Below, in pieces: positions 24,633-34,357 of a DNA stretch of 64,000 nucleotides. The stretch's first letter is position 1. Every line of letters begins with the position of its first letter. Below the pieces are notes generated by a model that worked only from the letters and a program-made list of their open reading frames with translations, had not been told where the DNA came from and made no database searches. Source of the DNA: JAQBVV01 sp965249205. GTDB taxonomy: Bacteria > Acidobacteriota > Vicinamibacteria > Vicinamibacterales > UBA2999. The position numbers and the translations under genes are program-made. The stretch lies in NCBI GenBank assembly GCA_965249205.1, contig CBDFLL010000006.1:186001-250000 (forward strand), in the 5' to 3' direction.

Positions 24633-27182
24633 ATGGCTGACGAACACGTCCAGACTGGTTCGCTCGTTCGCGTGGGGGCTCTCCAGCGGGCCCTGGCGGT
24701 GTGTGCGGCGATGTTGATGGCCGTCGCGACCGCCGCGTCCGGCCAGACGCCGACCGTCGACACCTCACGACTGGCGGCAGCGGCGCAGGCCCTGAACCAG
24801 GGCGAGTTCGATCGCGTTGACGCGTTGCTGCGTACCGCGACCGACGAGCGTTCGGCGGTGCTCCGTGCTCGCAGCGCCATCGCCCGCGGGCGATATGGCG
24901 AGGCAGAAGGGTTGCTTACGGGACTCGTCACATCGTCGCCGTCCGGCGATGCGGCGCTCGAACTTGGTCAGCTGTATCTCTACCTCGGTCGTCGCCAGGA
25001 AGGCGGTCGGCTGCTCCAGACAATACTGGCGCGCGGCAACGCCAGTTCGCCGGCCAACGCCCTTCGGCTGGGTCTGGCGGCGCGTGCGCTGGGCCGCTTT
25101 CAGGACGCCAACGGCTTTCTGAGGAGTGCCAGCGGGATGGCGCCCGATGATCCGGTCGTCAATGTGGCTTGGGGCGAGTTGTTCCTTGAGAAATACAACG
25201 GCGCCGACGCGGTGCGGTCGTTCCAGACGGCGCTGCGGGCCGACGGCGACTCGGTGGCCGCGCGCATCGGTCTGGCCAGGGCGACTCGCGAGCAGGACCC
25301 GGCGGCCGCCAAGGTGTCGGCGGAGCGTGCGCTGGAGGTGAATCCGAACTACGTGCCCGCTCTGCTGCTGATCGCGGAGCTGGCGCTGGACGAACGCCAG
25401 CGGGATGACGCGCGCGCATCCATTCAGCAGGCGCTGGCCGTGAACCCGAATAGTCTGGAAGCGCGAGCCCTCGATGTGGCCATCGCGTTTCTTGAGGCTC
25501 GTGCCGACGACGTTGACACTGGAGTCGCTGCGGCGCTCGCGCTCAATCCTGTGTACGGTGACGTTCATCGCGTCGCCGGAGATCACGCGGCGCGCAACTA
25601 TCGGTTCGATGAGGCGGTCGCGTTGACCCGCCGGGCGCTCGAGGTGGATCCGGCCAGCACGCGGGCGTCCGCGGACCTGGGCATGCATCTGTTGCGCACC
25701 GGTGACGAGGCTGGCGCTCGGCGTGCGTTGGAAGCGGCGTTTGAGGCCGATCCATTCGACGTCGTGACGTTCAATCTGCTCGCGATGCTCGACACAGTCG
25801 ATACCTTCGAGACGTTCCGGGATGGCGACCTCATCGTGCGCTTGCACCCGGACGAGGCGGATGTCATGCGGGAGCACGTGATCCCGCTCGCGCGGGAGTC
25901 GCTGGAGACGCTCTCCGAGCGGTACCAGTTCAGACCCACCGGGCCGATCCTGATCGAGATGTTTCCGAAGCACGACGACTTTGCGGTCCGCACGATCGGA
26001 CTCCCGGGGTTTATCGGTGCGCTGGGTGCCTGCTTCGGGCGTGTCGTCACGCTCGACTCGCCGACCGCGCGACCACCAGGTACGTTCAGCTGGACAGCCA
26101 CGCTCTGGCACGAGATGGCGCACGTCATGACGCTGCAGATGTCCAACAACCGATTGCCGCGGTGGTTGTCGGAGGGCATCTCCGTCTTCGAGGAGCGGCG
26201 CGCCAGACCCGAGTGGGGACGGGAGATGGAAGTGCGCTTTGCGCAGGCGCTCGACGAAGGCCAGCTGCTCAAGCTGCGTGACCTGAACGAGGGTTTCAGC
26301 GACCCGCAGCTGATCTCGCTCACCTACTACCAGGCCTCACTCGTCGCCGATCACCTGATCGACACCTACGGCGAGCCTGCGCTGTGGCGGCTGCTCAGAG
26401 CGTACGGGGAGGGATTTGAGACCGAAGACGCGTTCGTGTCGGCGTTCGAGGCCACGATCGACGAGGTGCAGGAGAGTTTCGACGCCAGACTCGAGCGCGA
26501 CTACGCGCCGTTGCGGGCTGCGCTGGAGACCCCCACGTTTCCGGAGAATGCCACGGTTGAGCAGCTTCGGGACATCGCCACCGACAATCCCGGTAGTTTC
26601 GGAGCGCAGATGCGGCTGGGCGTGGCCCTCCGGGAGGCGGGCGAGAGCGGACCGGCCATTGAGGCACTTGAGCGCGCGTCTGTTCTGGTGCCGGCTGCCA
26701 ACGGGCAGGCCAACCCGAACGCGCTGATCGCGAGCATCGCGCTGGAGGGGGGCGGCACCGAACGGGCGATTCGCGCCCTCGAGGCCGTTCTGACGGTCGA
26801 TGCATCCGATGTGGAGTCGGCTCGCCAACTTGCCGCACTCCTGGAGCCGACGGGTGATGCCGCTCGCACGGCCGTTGCCTACGGGCGCGTGGCGGAACTC
26901 GACCCCTTCGATGTAAGGGCACAAACCGTCGTGGGACGCCGGGCGCTGGAACAGCGAGATTCGGCGACGGCCCTGCGGGCGCTCCGTTCCGCGCTGGCCG
27001 GCGGGCCAGCGGATAGGGCGGCGGCGCACCTCGACGTGGGGGAGGCGTATCTGATGGCCGGCCAGCATGATGACGCGAAACGGGAGATTATCGCGGCACT
27101 CGAGATTGCTCCGTCTTTTGAGCGGGCGCAGGAACTACTGCTCGATACGATCACCGCACAGGCGGCCGAAGACGCTCCGTAG
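24633..27182 (+). CDS. Secreted TPR protein with peptidase-MA-like metalloprotease domain
   Basis: About 849 aa from ATG 24633 (the frame is open from 24588). A signal peptide (LAVCAAMLMAVATAASGQ) is near residues 20-40. The first ~360 residues are TPR-type helical repeats (ALEVNPNYVPALLLIAELAL, ALAVNPNSLEARAL). Near residue 490 is a zinc metalloprotease motif HEMAHVMTLQ followed by LPRWLSEGISVFEE (gluzincin HExxH + E), and more TPRs follow to the C-terminus. Probably periplasmic. Its stop codon TAG is the first bases of repeat A2. Substrate unknown. Confidence 0.82.
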   Translation: MADEHVQTGSLVRVGALQRALAVCAAMLMAVATAASGQTPTVDTSRLAAAAQALNQGEFDRVDALLRTATDERSAVLRARSAIARGRYGEAEGLLTGLVTSSPSGDAALELGQLYLYLGRRQEGGRLLQTILARGNASSPANALRLGLAARALGRFQDANGFLRSASGMAPDDPVVNVAWGELFLEKYNGADAVRSFQTALRADGDSVAARIGLARATREQDPAAAKVSAERALEVNPNYVPALLLIAELALDERQRDDARASIQQALAVNPNSLEARALDVAIAFLEARADDVDTGVAAALALNPVYGDVHRVAGDHAARNYRFDEAVALTRRALEVDPASTRASADLGMHLLRTGDEAGARRALEAAFEADPFDVVTFNLLAMLDTVDTFETFRDGDLIVRLHPDEADVMREHVIPLARESLETLSERYQFRPTGPILIEMFPKHDDFAVRTIGLPGFIGALGACFGRVVTLDSPTARPPGTFSWTATLWHEMAHVMTLQMSNNRLPRWLSEGISVFEERRARPEWGREMEVRFAQALDEGQLLKLRDLNEGFSDPQLISLTYYQASLVADHLIDTYGEPALWRLLRAYGEGFETEDAFVSAFEATIDEVQESFDARLERDYAPLRAALETPTFPENATVEQLRDIATDNPGSFGAQMRLGVALREAGESGPAIEALERASVLVPAANGQANPNALIASIALEGGGTERAIRALEAVLTVDASDVESARQLAALLEPTGDAARTAVAYGRVAELDPFDVRAQTVVGRRALEQRDSATALRALRSALAGGPADRAAAHLDVGEAYLMAGQHDDAKREIIAALEIAPSFERAQELLLDTITAQAAEDAP

Positions 27183-27396
27183 CAGCCAGTGGTAAAAGTC
27201 CGTCTGCATTCGACGAGCGACGCGTCCTCGCGATCTGCGTTGCTCCTCCGTCACATACAGGCGGTATTTTCAGTCGTCGCGCCTTGTTCGCGTAGGCGCT
27301 TTTCATGACCATGCGGCGTACAGGGCCTATCTGAAAAGCGCTCTGGGCGCCTCACTCGTTTCGGTGCGACGCCGGACTTTCACCACGGACTGCTAG
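27180..27396. repeat. MITE-like palindromic repeat, family A copy 2
   Basis: Begins TAGCAGCCAGTGGTAAAAGT and ends CTTTCACCACGGACTGCTAG, with the family core between. The nested palindrome is a variant: AGGCGCTTTTCA at about 27293 and TGAAAAGCGCT at about 27332. The first three bases are the stop codon of the TPR-protease gene. It fills most of the 279-base gap to the next gene. Confidence 0.8.
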
Positions 27397-27461
27397 CAGC
27401 CGCCAGTCGCCTTCGCACCGGTGTCGAAAGCCGCGGCCGGCCTCCCAGATGTACGCACAGC

Positions 27462-27848
27462 ATGATTTGCGCCCAATGCAGTACCGAGATCGCCGACAGG
27501 GCCTTGATCTGCTATCGCTGTGGCCACGCGACCACAGAGCCGCGCGTGAAGCCGCCAGCGAGCGGGCCGCTTCTCGGCGCTCCGCGGCGTAAGCGTGCAC
27601 CGATTCTGGCCATTGTGCTCGCGCTGATTCTGCTGGCGCTGGGGCTCTGGTTGCTGGTCCGGCAGCCGTTGGACAACTCCGAAATCCTGGCGCCTCAGTA
27701 CGAGACCGCTCAGCTCAGCGCAGGGGTTGTTCGGGGTGCTGGCTGCGATTGCGGGCCCCTCGCGGCCCGTTGGGGTGGGCAGCGGCCGCACCCACACCGG
27801 TTTGCGGCACTCGTGAGGGAGGGTGAGTATTGGCTGGTGCTCCAATGA
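27462..27848 (+). CDS. Small zinc-ribbon membrane protein
   Basis: 128 aa. MICAQCSTEIADRALICYRCG is a typical zinc ribbon (two CxxC knuckles), followed by a linker and one transmembrane segment (ILAIVLALILLALGLWLLV, about residues 47-66), then a ~60-residue outside tail. Its stop codon overlaps the start of the MFS gene (ATGA), so the two are translationally coupled. Function unknown. Confidence 0.72.
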   Translation: MICAQCSTEIADRALICYRCGHATTEPRVKPPASGPLLGAPRRKRAPILAIVLALILLALGLWLLVRQPLDNSEILAPQYETAQLSAGVVRGAGCDCGPLAARWGGQRPHPHRFAALVREGEYWLVLQ

Positions 27849-29149
27849 GCGGCGCGATTTCGCCCGTGGCGCACCCCGTGCTGCCCTGGGCGAGCTTTGG
27901 CCCGATCCTCGCGATTCACTTTCTGGGCACGCTCGGTTTCTCACTTGCGATCCCCTTCCTCGTGTTCATCGTGACCGACCTTGGCGGCGCGAGCTGGACC
28001 TATGGTCTTGTCGGGGCCACGTACTCGGCATTTCAACTGATTGGAGCACCCGTGCTCGGGCGGTGGTCGGATCGCAGCGGCCGTAGGCCTGTGCTGGTGG
28101 CGAGCCAGGTGGGCACGCTCGCTGCGTGGCTCCTCTTTCTCGGCGCGTTGTCGCTGCCGCTGATTGGCACGACGACACTGGCTGGCGCAACGCTGACGCT
28201 TCCGCTGCTGCTTGTCTTCGTGGCGCGCGCGCTTGACGGCGCGACCGGTGGGAACATCTCAGTCGCCAACGCCTACGTCGCGGATCTGACGCGCGAAGCG
28301 CCCGAGGTCCGCCAGCTTGCGTTTGGCCGCATGGGCATGGCCGCGAGTCTGGGCTTTGTCATCGGCCCGGCCGTTGCGGGTCTACTGGGCGGCACCGCGT
28401 GGGGACCGCGCCTTCCCATCGCGGTGGCTGCGGTATTGGCGGCCGTGACAACGGTGGCGATTCTGGTTCTGCTCAAAGAGCCGGCCGGCCAGTGCCCAGA
28501 GGGGCCACCCCGTCCGGGTATGCTCGAGGCAGGGCTCGGCCAGCAGGCGAAACCTTGCAGCGACGCTCCGAAGCGGCACGCGCTCGGTCCGGTGCTTGCA
28601 CGCGGACCGGTGGCGCTCGTGCTTGTCGGAACCTTCATTCTCTTTCTTGGATTCAACTTCTTCTATGCCGGCTTTCCGATTCACGCCGTTGGTGCGTACG
28701 ACTGGAGTGCCACGGAACTCGGGGTCTTCTTCGCCGTGCTTTCCGGCATGATGATCGTTGCGCAAGGACCACTCCTGTCGCTGGCATCGAAACACCTCGG
28801 ACGCCGCGTCGTGTTTGCCAGTGGCATGGCCTTCCTCGCGCTCGCGCTCATCAGCTACCAGTTGCCGCCAGGGCCAGTGACGTATCTCGGGGCCGCCTGC
28901 TTCGCCATCGGAAACGGCCTGTCCTGGCCAACCTTCCAGGCTCGTGTCGCAGAACTCGGTGGTACCGAGCAAGGCGTGGTGCAGGGCGCGGTGACCAGCG
29001 CCAGCAGCCTCGCGAGCATCGTTGGGCTCGTACTTGGGGGTGTGCTCTACCCGACGCTGGGCGGCAACCTCTTCTTCGTGGCGGCTGGTCTCTTCGCGGG
29101 CGTGCTCGTACTGACGCCGTTCTGGTTTCCGAGCGATCACGCAGGATGA
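27845..29149 (+). CDS. MFS transporter (TetA-like drug/proton antiporter family)
   Basis: 434 aa, 12 predicted transmembrane segments. Motif A RWSDRSGRRPVL lies between helices 2 and 3, and RALDGATGGNISVANAYVADLT and GPAVAGLLGG match DHA1/TetA relatives. A central cytoplasmic loop (about residues 215-255) is Pro/Gly-rich. Start ATG 27845 overlaps the preceding gene. Likely exports a small compound; the substrate cannot be told from sequence. Confidence 0.87.
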   Translation: MSGAISPVAHPVLPWASFGPILAIHFLGTLGFSLAIPFLVFIVTDLGGASWTYGLVGATYSAFQLIGAPVLGRWSDRSGRRPVLVASQVGTLAAWLLFLGALSLPLIGTTTLAGATLTLPLLLVFVARALDGATGGNISVANAYVADLTREAPEVRQLAFGRMGMAASLGFVIGPAVAGLLGGTAWGPRLPIAVAAVLAAVTTVAILVLLKEPAGQCPEGPPRPGMLEAGLGQQAKPCSDAPKRHALGPVLARGPVALVLVGTFILFLGFNFFYAGFPIHAVGAYDWSATELGVFFAVLSGMMIVAQGPLLSLASKHLGRRVVFASGMAFLALALISYQLPPGPVTYLGAACFAIGNGLSWPTFQARVAELGGTEQGVVQGAVTSASSLASIVGLVLGGVLYPTLGGNLFFVAAGLFAGVLVLTPFWFPSDHAG

Positions 29150-29167
29150 CTCGTCGGCGTCGCGGGT

Positions 29168-29850
29168 CTACCGTATTGTGACCGTCGCCACGGCCAGAAC
29201 CGCCGACGAGGTGCCCGCTTCCGAGTCGTAGTATCTGACGAAGCGCTCGGTTTCCATCGGCTGATAACGCCGGAGATTCTCGGCCCACCGGTACCCGATG
29301 GATTGGTAGCGAAGCTCAGCCCGGACCGTGAAGGGTCCGGCGGCGCCAGCGGTGTCAACGAGGTAGCGCACCCGGTCGCTGCCGCCCACGAAGTTGGCGT
29401 CATCCGACGCCGCGCCCTGTACGGCCACTTCGTAGGGAGCGGTGGTCTTGTCGAAGCCGTTCGGCAGGAGACGATGTCCTTTGCGAACCTGACGGCGGTC
29501 AGCAGTCCGGTGGTCGGCACGCCCCCACCATCCACCATCACGGCCTCGTACACCTGCACCTGGTCGGACTGGTTGATCTCGGTGTAGTGCGGCTCGTAGC
29601 GCCCGTCGGACTCGTCGTCGTCGTTTCCAGCGATGGCCCCGTTGGCCCGTTTCACGGGGAAGCGCGCGTCTCGCTGCCCGGCAGACGCACGAGGCGGGGA
29701 AATATCCCGCTCAGGTCGTCAAGTTTCCCGATGGTTGAAATCGGCAGCGGCCAGTCGTGCTGGCGCTGGGGCCGTCCGTGTGTCGTCGGTCCGCCACGAA
29801 CGCACTGTTGACCTTGCGTTTACGGTAGACCCCGCTAATACTTCTACGGA
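29168..29850 (-). pseudogene. Decayed gene, C-terminal remnant with at least two frameshifts
   Basis: Reading right to left on the minus strand: a piece with HDWPLPISTIGKLDDLSGIF and RLVRLPGSE (about 29820-29660); after a shift, RFPVKRANGAIAGNDDDES and INQSDQVQVYEAV (about 29660-29490); after a second shift, RLLPNGFDKTTAPYEVAVQG and DRVRYLVDTAGAAGPFTVRA to the stop at 29168. The pieces are continuous if two single-base gaps are repaired (about 29655 and 29478). The pattern reminds me of C-termini of secreted multihaem-cytochrome-type proteins, but I cannot name the family. Confidence 0.6.
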
Positions 29851-29860
29851 CTAGCGCGGA

Positions 29861-30278
29861 CCGTGGCCAGTTGGCGTGACGGTCCTGATTTCGATCATGC
29901 AGAAGACTCAGGGGATGGATCTGTTCACGAGCGGGATCGCCTACGTGTCCAACTCCGATACGGTCGTGCCGATCATGGCGTTCGGGACAGGGCTGATATC
30001 GGTGTAGCAGCACGTCTGGCGTGGTGATGCCAGCGTTTCTGCCTATGGTGCCAGACCGCGCGCAGCAGCTTTGCGCCGTCGAACCCGTGCACATCGCGTG
30101 GTCGATTACCGTAGGCGGCGGGCTTGTCGACCTGTCGGCGCTCTCCACCGTGGGCGCCTTGTTCCTTGCAGCGGCGCCGCCTGGCACCAACACGCGCGCG
30201 CTGTTCATCTCTCCGCTCATATGGGGGCTCTCGATGTCGGTGGTCGGCGCAGGGCTCTGCTGGATCCTGTTCGGGTAA
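29861..30278 (+). pseudogene. SLC13/MatC-like carboxylate permease, C-terminal remnant
   Basis: The first part (about 29861-30007) reads VLISIMQKTQGMDLFTSGIA and VVPIMAFGTGLISV, then hits a stop; the second (30017-30278) is VVMPAFLPMVPDRAQQL, then WSITVGGGLVDLSALSTVGA and ALFISPLIWGLSMSVVGAGL. The two halves are adjacent parts of a DASS/MatC-type permease separated by a frameshift at about 30008-30016. The N-terminal two thirds are missing. A complete SLC13 gene occurs 7.5 kb away at 37847. Confidence 0.7.
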
Positions 30279-30282
30279 GCCC

Positions 30283-31227
30283 ATGCGCGTCGCGATTCTC
30301 GACGATATCCACCAGGCCTGGGAAGGCACCGAAGGCGTACGCCGATTGCGCGAACACGCGGAAGCAAGGGTGTTCACGGGGCCGTTCGGGGATCCTACAG
30401 CGTTACGCGGTTTCGATGTGGTGATCGCCAACCGCGAGCGGACGCGCTTTACCCGCGAGTTGCTTGAGCAGCTGACCGACGTGCGGGTGCTTGTGCAGAC
30501 CGGCAATCACGCCAACCATATCGACTTTGCCGCGGCGCGCGACTGCAGCATCGTCGTCGCTAAGGCCTCTGCCGGGTATTCGATCGGTGCGGCCGAACTC
30601 ACGTTCGGCCTGGCGATGGCGGTGATGCGACAGATCCCGGCCAGCGACGCCGCGGTCAGCCGAGGGGAGTGGCCGACGCCTTCGACGCAGGTGCTGCACG
30701 GCAAGACCCTTGGGGTTGTGGGTCTCGGTCGGGTCGGTCGGCATGTGGCGAGGATCGGCAACGCGTTCGGGATGCGTGTCGTCGGCTGGAGTCGTACGCT
30801 GACTGACGAGGCGGCGGCGACAGTAGGCGCCGAGCGCCGCGAGCTCAACGACCTGTTGCGCGAGGCGGACGTCGTGACGATTCACGTGTCCCTATCGCCC
30901 TCGTCGCGCGGCTTGCTCGACGCACGGCGTATCGCCCTGATGAAGCCGACCGCTTTCTTGATCAACACCGCGCGAGGCCCGATCATTGACGAGGTGGCTC
31001 TTGTGGACGCCCTCGCGGCGGGGCGCATCGCCGGCGCCGGCCTCGATGTCTTCGACCAGGAGCCTGTGCCGGCTGGGCATCCGCTCACCACACTCAGCAA
31101 CGTGGTACTCACGCCCCACATCGGTTGGCCCACCGACGACGGCTACCAGCGCTTCGCCACGGCGGCGTGTGACGTGCTACTCGAGTACATGGCGGGCCGC
31201 CCCGTGCGAGGGTTCGAAGCACACTAG
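30283..31227 (+). CDS. D-isomer-specific 2-hydroxyacid dehydrogenase
   Basis: 314 aa. NAD(P)-binding GLGRVGRHVARIG near residue 148; the catalytic Arg in INTARGPIIDE, Glu in LDVFDQEPVP and His in LTPHIGWPTDD are present. It interconverts a 2-oxoacid and a D-2-hydroxyacid; 3-phosphoglycerate dehydrogenase-like relatives are possible, but there is no ACT domain. Start ATG 30283 is five bases after the permease remnant. It precedes an enolase-superfamily gene and may belong to one organic-acid catabolic unit. Confidence 0.88.
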   Translation: MRVAILDDIHQAWEGTEGVRRLREHAEARVFTGPFGDPTALRGFDVVIANRERTRFTRELLEQLTDVRVLVQTGNHANHIDFAAARDCSIVVAKASAGYSIGAAELTFGLAMAVMRQIPASDAAVSRGEWPTPSTQVLHGKTLGVVGLGRVGRHVARIGNAFGMRVVGWSRTLTDEAAATVGAERRELNDLLREADVVTIHVSLSPSSRGLLDARRIALMKPTAFLINTARGPIIDEVALVDALAAGRIAGAGLDVFDQEPVPAGHPLTTLSNVVLTPHIGWPTDDGYQRFATAACDVLLEYMAGRPVRGFEAH

Positions 31228-31393
31228 GGACGCCAATTTGCCCAGGTCCATTCCATACACCTGGGTGCCAACGGCAATTTCGGGTTTAGTAGCGACCGCG
31301 AAGCGGACGACCGAGGTGAACAACGGTGAGAGGTACCTGTTCTTCGCAAGGCAAGGGTGGACATGCGCAACCCACGCTCGTGGCTTCGTTTTC

Positions 31394-32467
31394 ATGATCA
31401 TTCCCGACATTCGCCTCACCCGCATCAAGCTGCCGCTGATTACGCCCTACCGGTTGTCCTACCGGACGGTCGAGGCCTTCGAGCCGTTGATGGTCGAGGT
31501 CCGCGACGCTGATGGCCACAGCGGCTGGGGCGAGGGCCATGTGTCCCCCGGCTCCAGCGCCGAGACGCCGTCAGGCGGCTGGGCCTACTGCCGCGGCATC
31601 GCTGCCGCCGCCGGTCGAGACAGCACCGTCATCAAGGCGACGGTCCTTGAGTCCAGGGCGTTGAGCCCGGTTGCCGCCAGCGCCTTTGCGTCGGCCATCG
31701 ATATGCTCGAAGCTGACCCGCTGCTGCGACCGCCGGCCCGTGATACCCTCCTGGCAGTGCTGGCGCCCGTTAACGCCACGACGCGTGAGGCCATCGAGTC
31801 GGAGATCGAAGCAAAGCTTGCCGACGGGTTCCGAACGTTCAAGATCAAGGTCGGCAAGAGCCTGGACGCCGACGTCGCGCGCCTCCGGGTGATTCAGGCC
31901 GCGGTCGCCGGGCGTGCCACAATGCGCGTCGACGCCAACCGCGCCTATACCGAAGATCAGGCTCGGCGGTTCGCGGCCGCGCTGAACCCAGAAGGCATCG
32001 AGCTGTTCGAGCAGCCGTGCGCGGCCGAGGACTGGGATGCCAACGCCGCCGTCGCCGCGATGTCGCCAGTGCCGGTGATGCTCGACGAGCCCATTTGCAC
32101 CACCGCAGACATAGAGCGGGCGGCGGGCATCACGGGGGTCGGGCTGTGCAAGCTGAAGCTGAAGCGTTTCGGCACGCCCTCCCTGCTCAAGGAAGCGCTT
32201 GATCTGACCCGGGCACTAGGGTTGACCGCGGTTCTCGGTGACGGTCTGGGCACCGAACTCAGCTGCTGGATGGAAGCCTGCGTGGCGCGGACGACCATCG
32301 ACAACGCTGGCGAGTTCAACGGCTTCCTGAAACCCCGAAAAGGACTGTTCGCCGAGCCTCTGGAATTCGCCAACGGGCATGTGGTACTGCGTCCCGATTT
32401 CGTGCCACGCATTGACGAAGACGTGCTCGCCCGCCACACTATCGCGGAGGAACGGTTCGCGGCCTAG
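31394..32467 (+). CDS. Mandelate racemase/muconate lactonizing-type enolase-superfamily enzyme
   Basis: 357 aa. N-terminal capping domain (LTRIKLPLITPYRLSYR) and a TIM barrel with KIKVG (Lys acid/base), Asp in MRVDANRAYTE, Glu in ELFEQP, Asp/Glu in VMLDEPIC and Lys in LCKLKLKRFG: a complete MLE-subgroup metal and catalytic set. Candidate reactions are cycloisomerisation, dipeptide epimerisation or o-succinylbenzoate synthesis; the substrate is unknown. ATG 31394. The 166-base gap before it shows nothing recognisable. The stop codon TAG belongs to repeat A3. Confidence 0.87.
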   Translation: MIIPDIRLTRIKLPLITPYRLSYRTVEAFEPLMVEVRDADGHSGWGEGHVSPGSSAETPSGGWAYCRGIAAAAGRDSTVIKATVLESRALSPVAASAFASAIDMLEADPLLRPPARDTLLAVLAPVNATTREAIESEIEAKLADGFRTFKIKVGKSLDADVARLRVIQAAVAGRATMRVDANRAYTEDQARRFAAALNPEGIELFEQPCAAEDWDANAAVAAMSPVPVMLDEPICTTADIERAAGITGVGLCKLKLKRFGTPSLLKEALDLTRALGLTAVLGDGLGTELSCWMEACVARTTIDNAGEFNGFLKPRKGLFAEPLEFANGHVVLRPDFVPRIDEDVLARHTIAEERFAA

Positions 32468-32629
32468 CAGCCCGTGGTGAAAGTCCGCCGGCATTCGACG
32501 AGCGATGCATCCTCGCGGTCTACGTTGCTCCTCCGTCGAATACAGGCGGTATTCTCGGTCGTCGCGCCTTGTCCGCGAGGCGCCTCGCACGTCTCGGTGC
32601 GACGCCGGATTTTCACCACGGACTGCTAG
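32464..32629. repeat. MITE-like palindromic repeat, family A copy 3 (short form)
   Basis: CTAGCAGCCCGTGGTGAAAG to TTTCACCACGGACTGCTAG, 166 bp, with the core but without the long nested palindrome. It is the most compact copy, so a good model of the basic unit. It overlaps the stop codon of the enolase-superfamily gene. Confidence 0.8.
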
Positions 32630-32632
32630 CGC

Positions 32633-32745
32633 TCAGTCGCGCCTTGTCGGCAAGGCGCGTCGCTCGTCTAGCGCGAATTTCAGTAGTGCCTGGCTTGTGA
32701 AATTCGCGTTAGGTGCGACGCCGAACTCTCACCTGCTAGGCTGCC
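32633..32745. repeat. Partial family-A repeat with a nested 38-bp palindrome
   Basis: Starts in the core (CAGTCGCGCCTTGTCGGCAA) and ends CTCTCACCTGCTAG. A nested palindrome spans 32671-32708 with arms GCGCGAATTTCA and TGAAATTCGCG. The same palindrome occurs exactly, in inverted orientation, at 37484-37521. No gene. Confidence 0.7.
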
Positions 32746-32793
32746 GAACCAGAGAACCGGGCCTGATAGGAGCGGGCGAAGGAGACCGATTAC

Positions 32794-33648
32794 GTGGCGT
32801 TGGAATTTGTGCCGTCGAGCGACGCGCTGGGAGCCGAAGTGCGAGGGCTCGACCCGCGCCGACCGGTGAGCAGCCAGGACCGTAAGATGTTGATCGCCGC
32901 CTGGCGGGAGCATCTAGTTCTGATCCTGCGCGGGCATGTGCTCACGGATGCCCAACTGGTCGCCTTCTGCCGTGTGTTCGGCGAATTGGACCCACCCGGC
33001 CCCAATCCATATGGGGCGCCGTTTCTGGCCGATTTTCCTGAACTCAACGTCATCTCCAACGTTGTCGAGGACGGCAAGCCCATTGGTGGCCTGGGCGCGG
33101 GTGAGGCGGCGTGGCACGCCGACATGACGTATCAGGACTTGCCCCCCAAAGCGGGCGTTCTTCATTCTCTCGAAGTACCCGACAGCGGCGGCGACACCTA
33201 TTTCGCCAATATGGTTGCCGCGTATGAAACCTTACCCGGTGGCATCAAGGAACAGATCGAGGGCCGCATCGTCATTCATGACGCCGCTCACAACAGCGCT
33301 GGTCAGCTGCGCAAGGGGTATGACGAGACCACCGACGTCCGCCAGACGCCCGGCGCGCGGCATCCGCTGGTCCGGACCGATCCCGACACCGGACGAAAGG
33401 CACTGTTTCTTGGGCGCCGTCCGCACGCTTACATCATCGGCCTGGCGGTGGAGGAGAGCGAAGCGCTTCTCGACGTGATTTGGCAGCACGCTGCCGAGCC
33501 CCGTTTCGCCATCGCCCACCACTGGCGGGTGGCCGATACCGTTATTTGGAACAACCTCTGTTTGCTGCACCGGCGTGACCCTTTCGACAGCAGCGCCCGC
33601 CGTGTCATGCACCGGGCGCAGATCAGGGGAGATCATCCGGTCACCTGA
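32794..33648 (+). CDS. TauD/TfdA-family 2-oxoglutarate-dependent dioxygenase
   Basis: 284 aa, starting GTG 32794 with AAGGAG nine bases upstream. Non-haem iron enzyme: HxD in AAWHADMTYQ (about residue 108-110), distal His in NNLCLLHRRDPF, and the 2-oxoglutarate Arg in RRVMHRAQIRG. The closing sequence RVMHRAQIRGDHPV is typical. It hydroxylates or cleaves a small acid, for example a sulfonate or aryloxyacetate; the substrate is not visible. Confidence 0.9.
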   Translation: MALEFVPSSDALGAEVRGLDPRRPVSSQDRKMLIAAWREHLVLILRGHVLTDAQLVAFCRVFGELDPPGPNPYGAPFLADFPELNVISNVVEDGKPIGGLGAGEAAWHADMTYQDLPPKAGVLHSLEVPDSGGDTYFANMVAAYETLPGGIKEQIEGRIVIHDAAHNSAGQLRKGYDETTDVRQTPGARHPLVRTDPDTGRKALFLGRRPHAYIIGLAVEESEALLDVIWQHAAEPRFAIAHHWRVADTVIWNNLCLLHRRDPFDSSARRVMHRAQIRGDHPVT

Positions 33649-33765
33649 AGGCCATCCTGGAACCGCCTGGAGGCGATCTAGGTATGCTGAGACCGCCATG
33701 GAATTGAGCGGTCCGCTGAGCCATCCGACCAACGCGGAATCGAGGACGAAACCTGGTAGTTACCG

Positions 33766-34340
33766 TCACGAGGCGGGCTCTGCCAGCGTGGCCGCGAGCC
33801 GCACTGCATGGTCGAGGGCGCGAGGGTCAGCCGTTCCCTGGCCGAGAATGCCGTACGCGGTGCCGTGGGCGGGCGTAGTGAAGACCGTCTTCAACCCGGC
33901 GGTCACCGTGACCCCCTTGTTGAAGCCGAGGAGCTCGGTCGCCATCTGTCCCTGATCGTGGTACATCATGACCACGCCGTGAAAATCGCCGCGCTCGGCC
34001 GCGCCATCTCGATCGCCGCTGCCATCCACTCGCGGTTCACCTCGTTGTGGCGATCCCAGAAGACGCGCCGGTACAGCGGCATCGTTTCGTTGAGCAGGAC
34101 GAGCGTCGCCTCGTCGATCTCGGCGATGCGATCGCAGAAGTTGCCGGGACGGATCAACGGCTCGGCGGCGGTGTTGGCGCCGACCCCGAAGCTCTCGCAC
34201 AGGGAGGGCGACGTCTCGGTCGAGAGTCGCGTGAGCGGTCGCCCCCACCGTGCGGGCGAATGGATCGCGCGTTGCGCTATAGTCCCGAAATCAGCCGGTC
34301 CCCGATGACGAAAGCTAGCTTCGCCATCGAGGCGTACCAC
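33766..34340 (-). pseudogene. PdxA-like dehydrogenase remnant with frameshift
   Basis: The 3' part (about 33766-33995) reads GDFHGVVMMYHDQGQMATEL, LLGFNKGVTVTAGLKTVFTT and PAHGTAYGILGQGTADPRAL, the C-terminal active site of the 4-hydroxythreonine-4-phosphate dehydrogenase (PdxA/PdxA2) family. The upstream frame (33966-34340), with RPGNFCDRIAEIDEATLVLL and YRRVFWDRHNEVNREWM, joins it only by a frameshift near 33980 and does not look like PdxA to me. Either two gene fragments are joined or it is a divergent relative. Confidence 0.65.
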
Positions 34341-34357
34341 GGCCGAGAGGAGGACAG

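Noticed and set aside
24765..26123. Long minus-strand frame opposite the TPR-protease gene
   Set aside because: Arg/Pro-rich composition and no domain; a GC-rich antisense shadow. The same applies to 6863-7798, 9727-10953 and 41865-43208.
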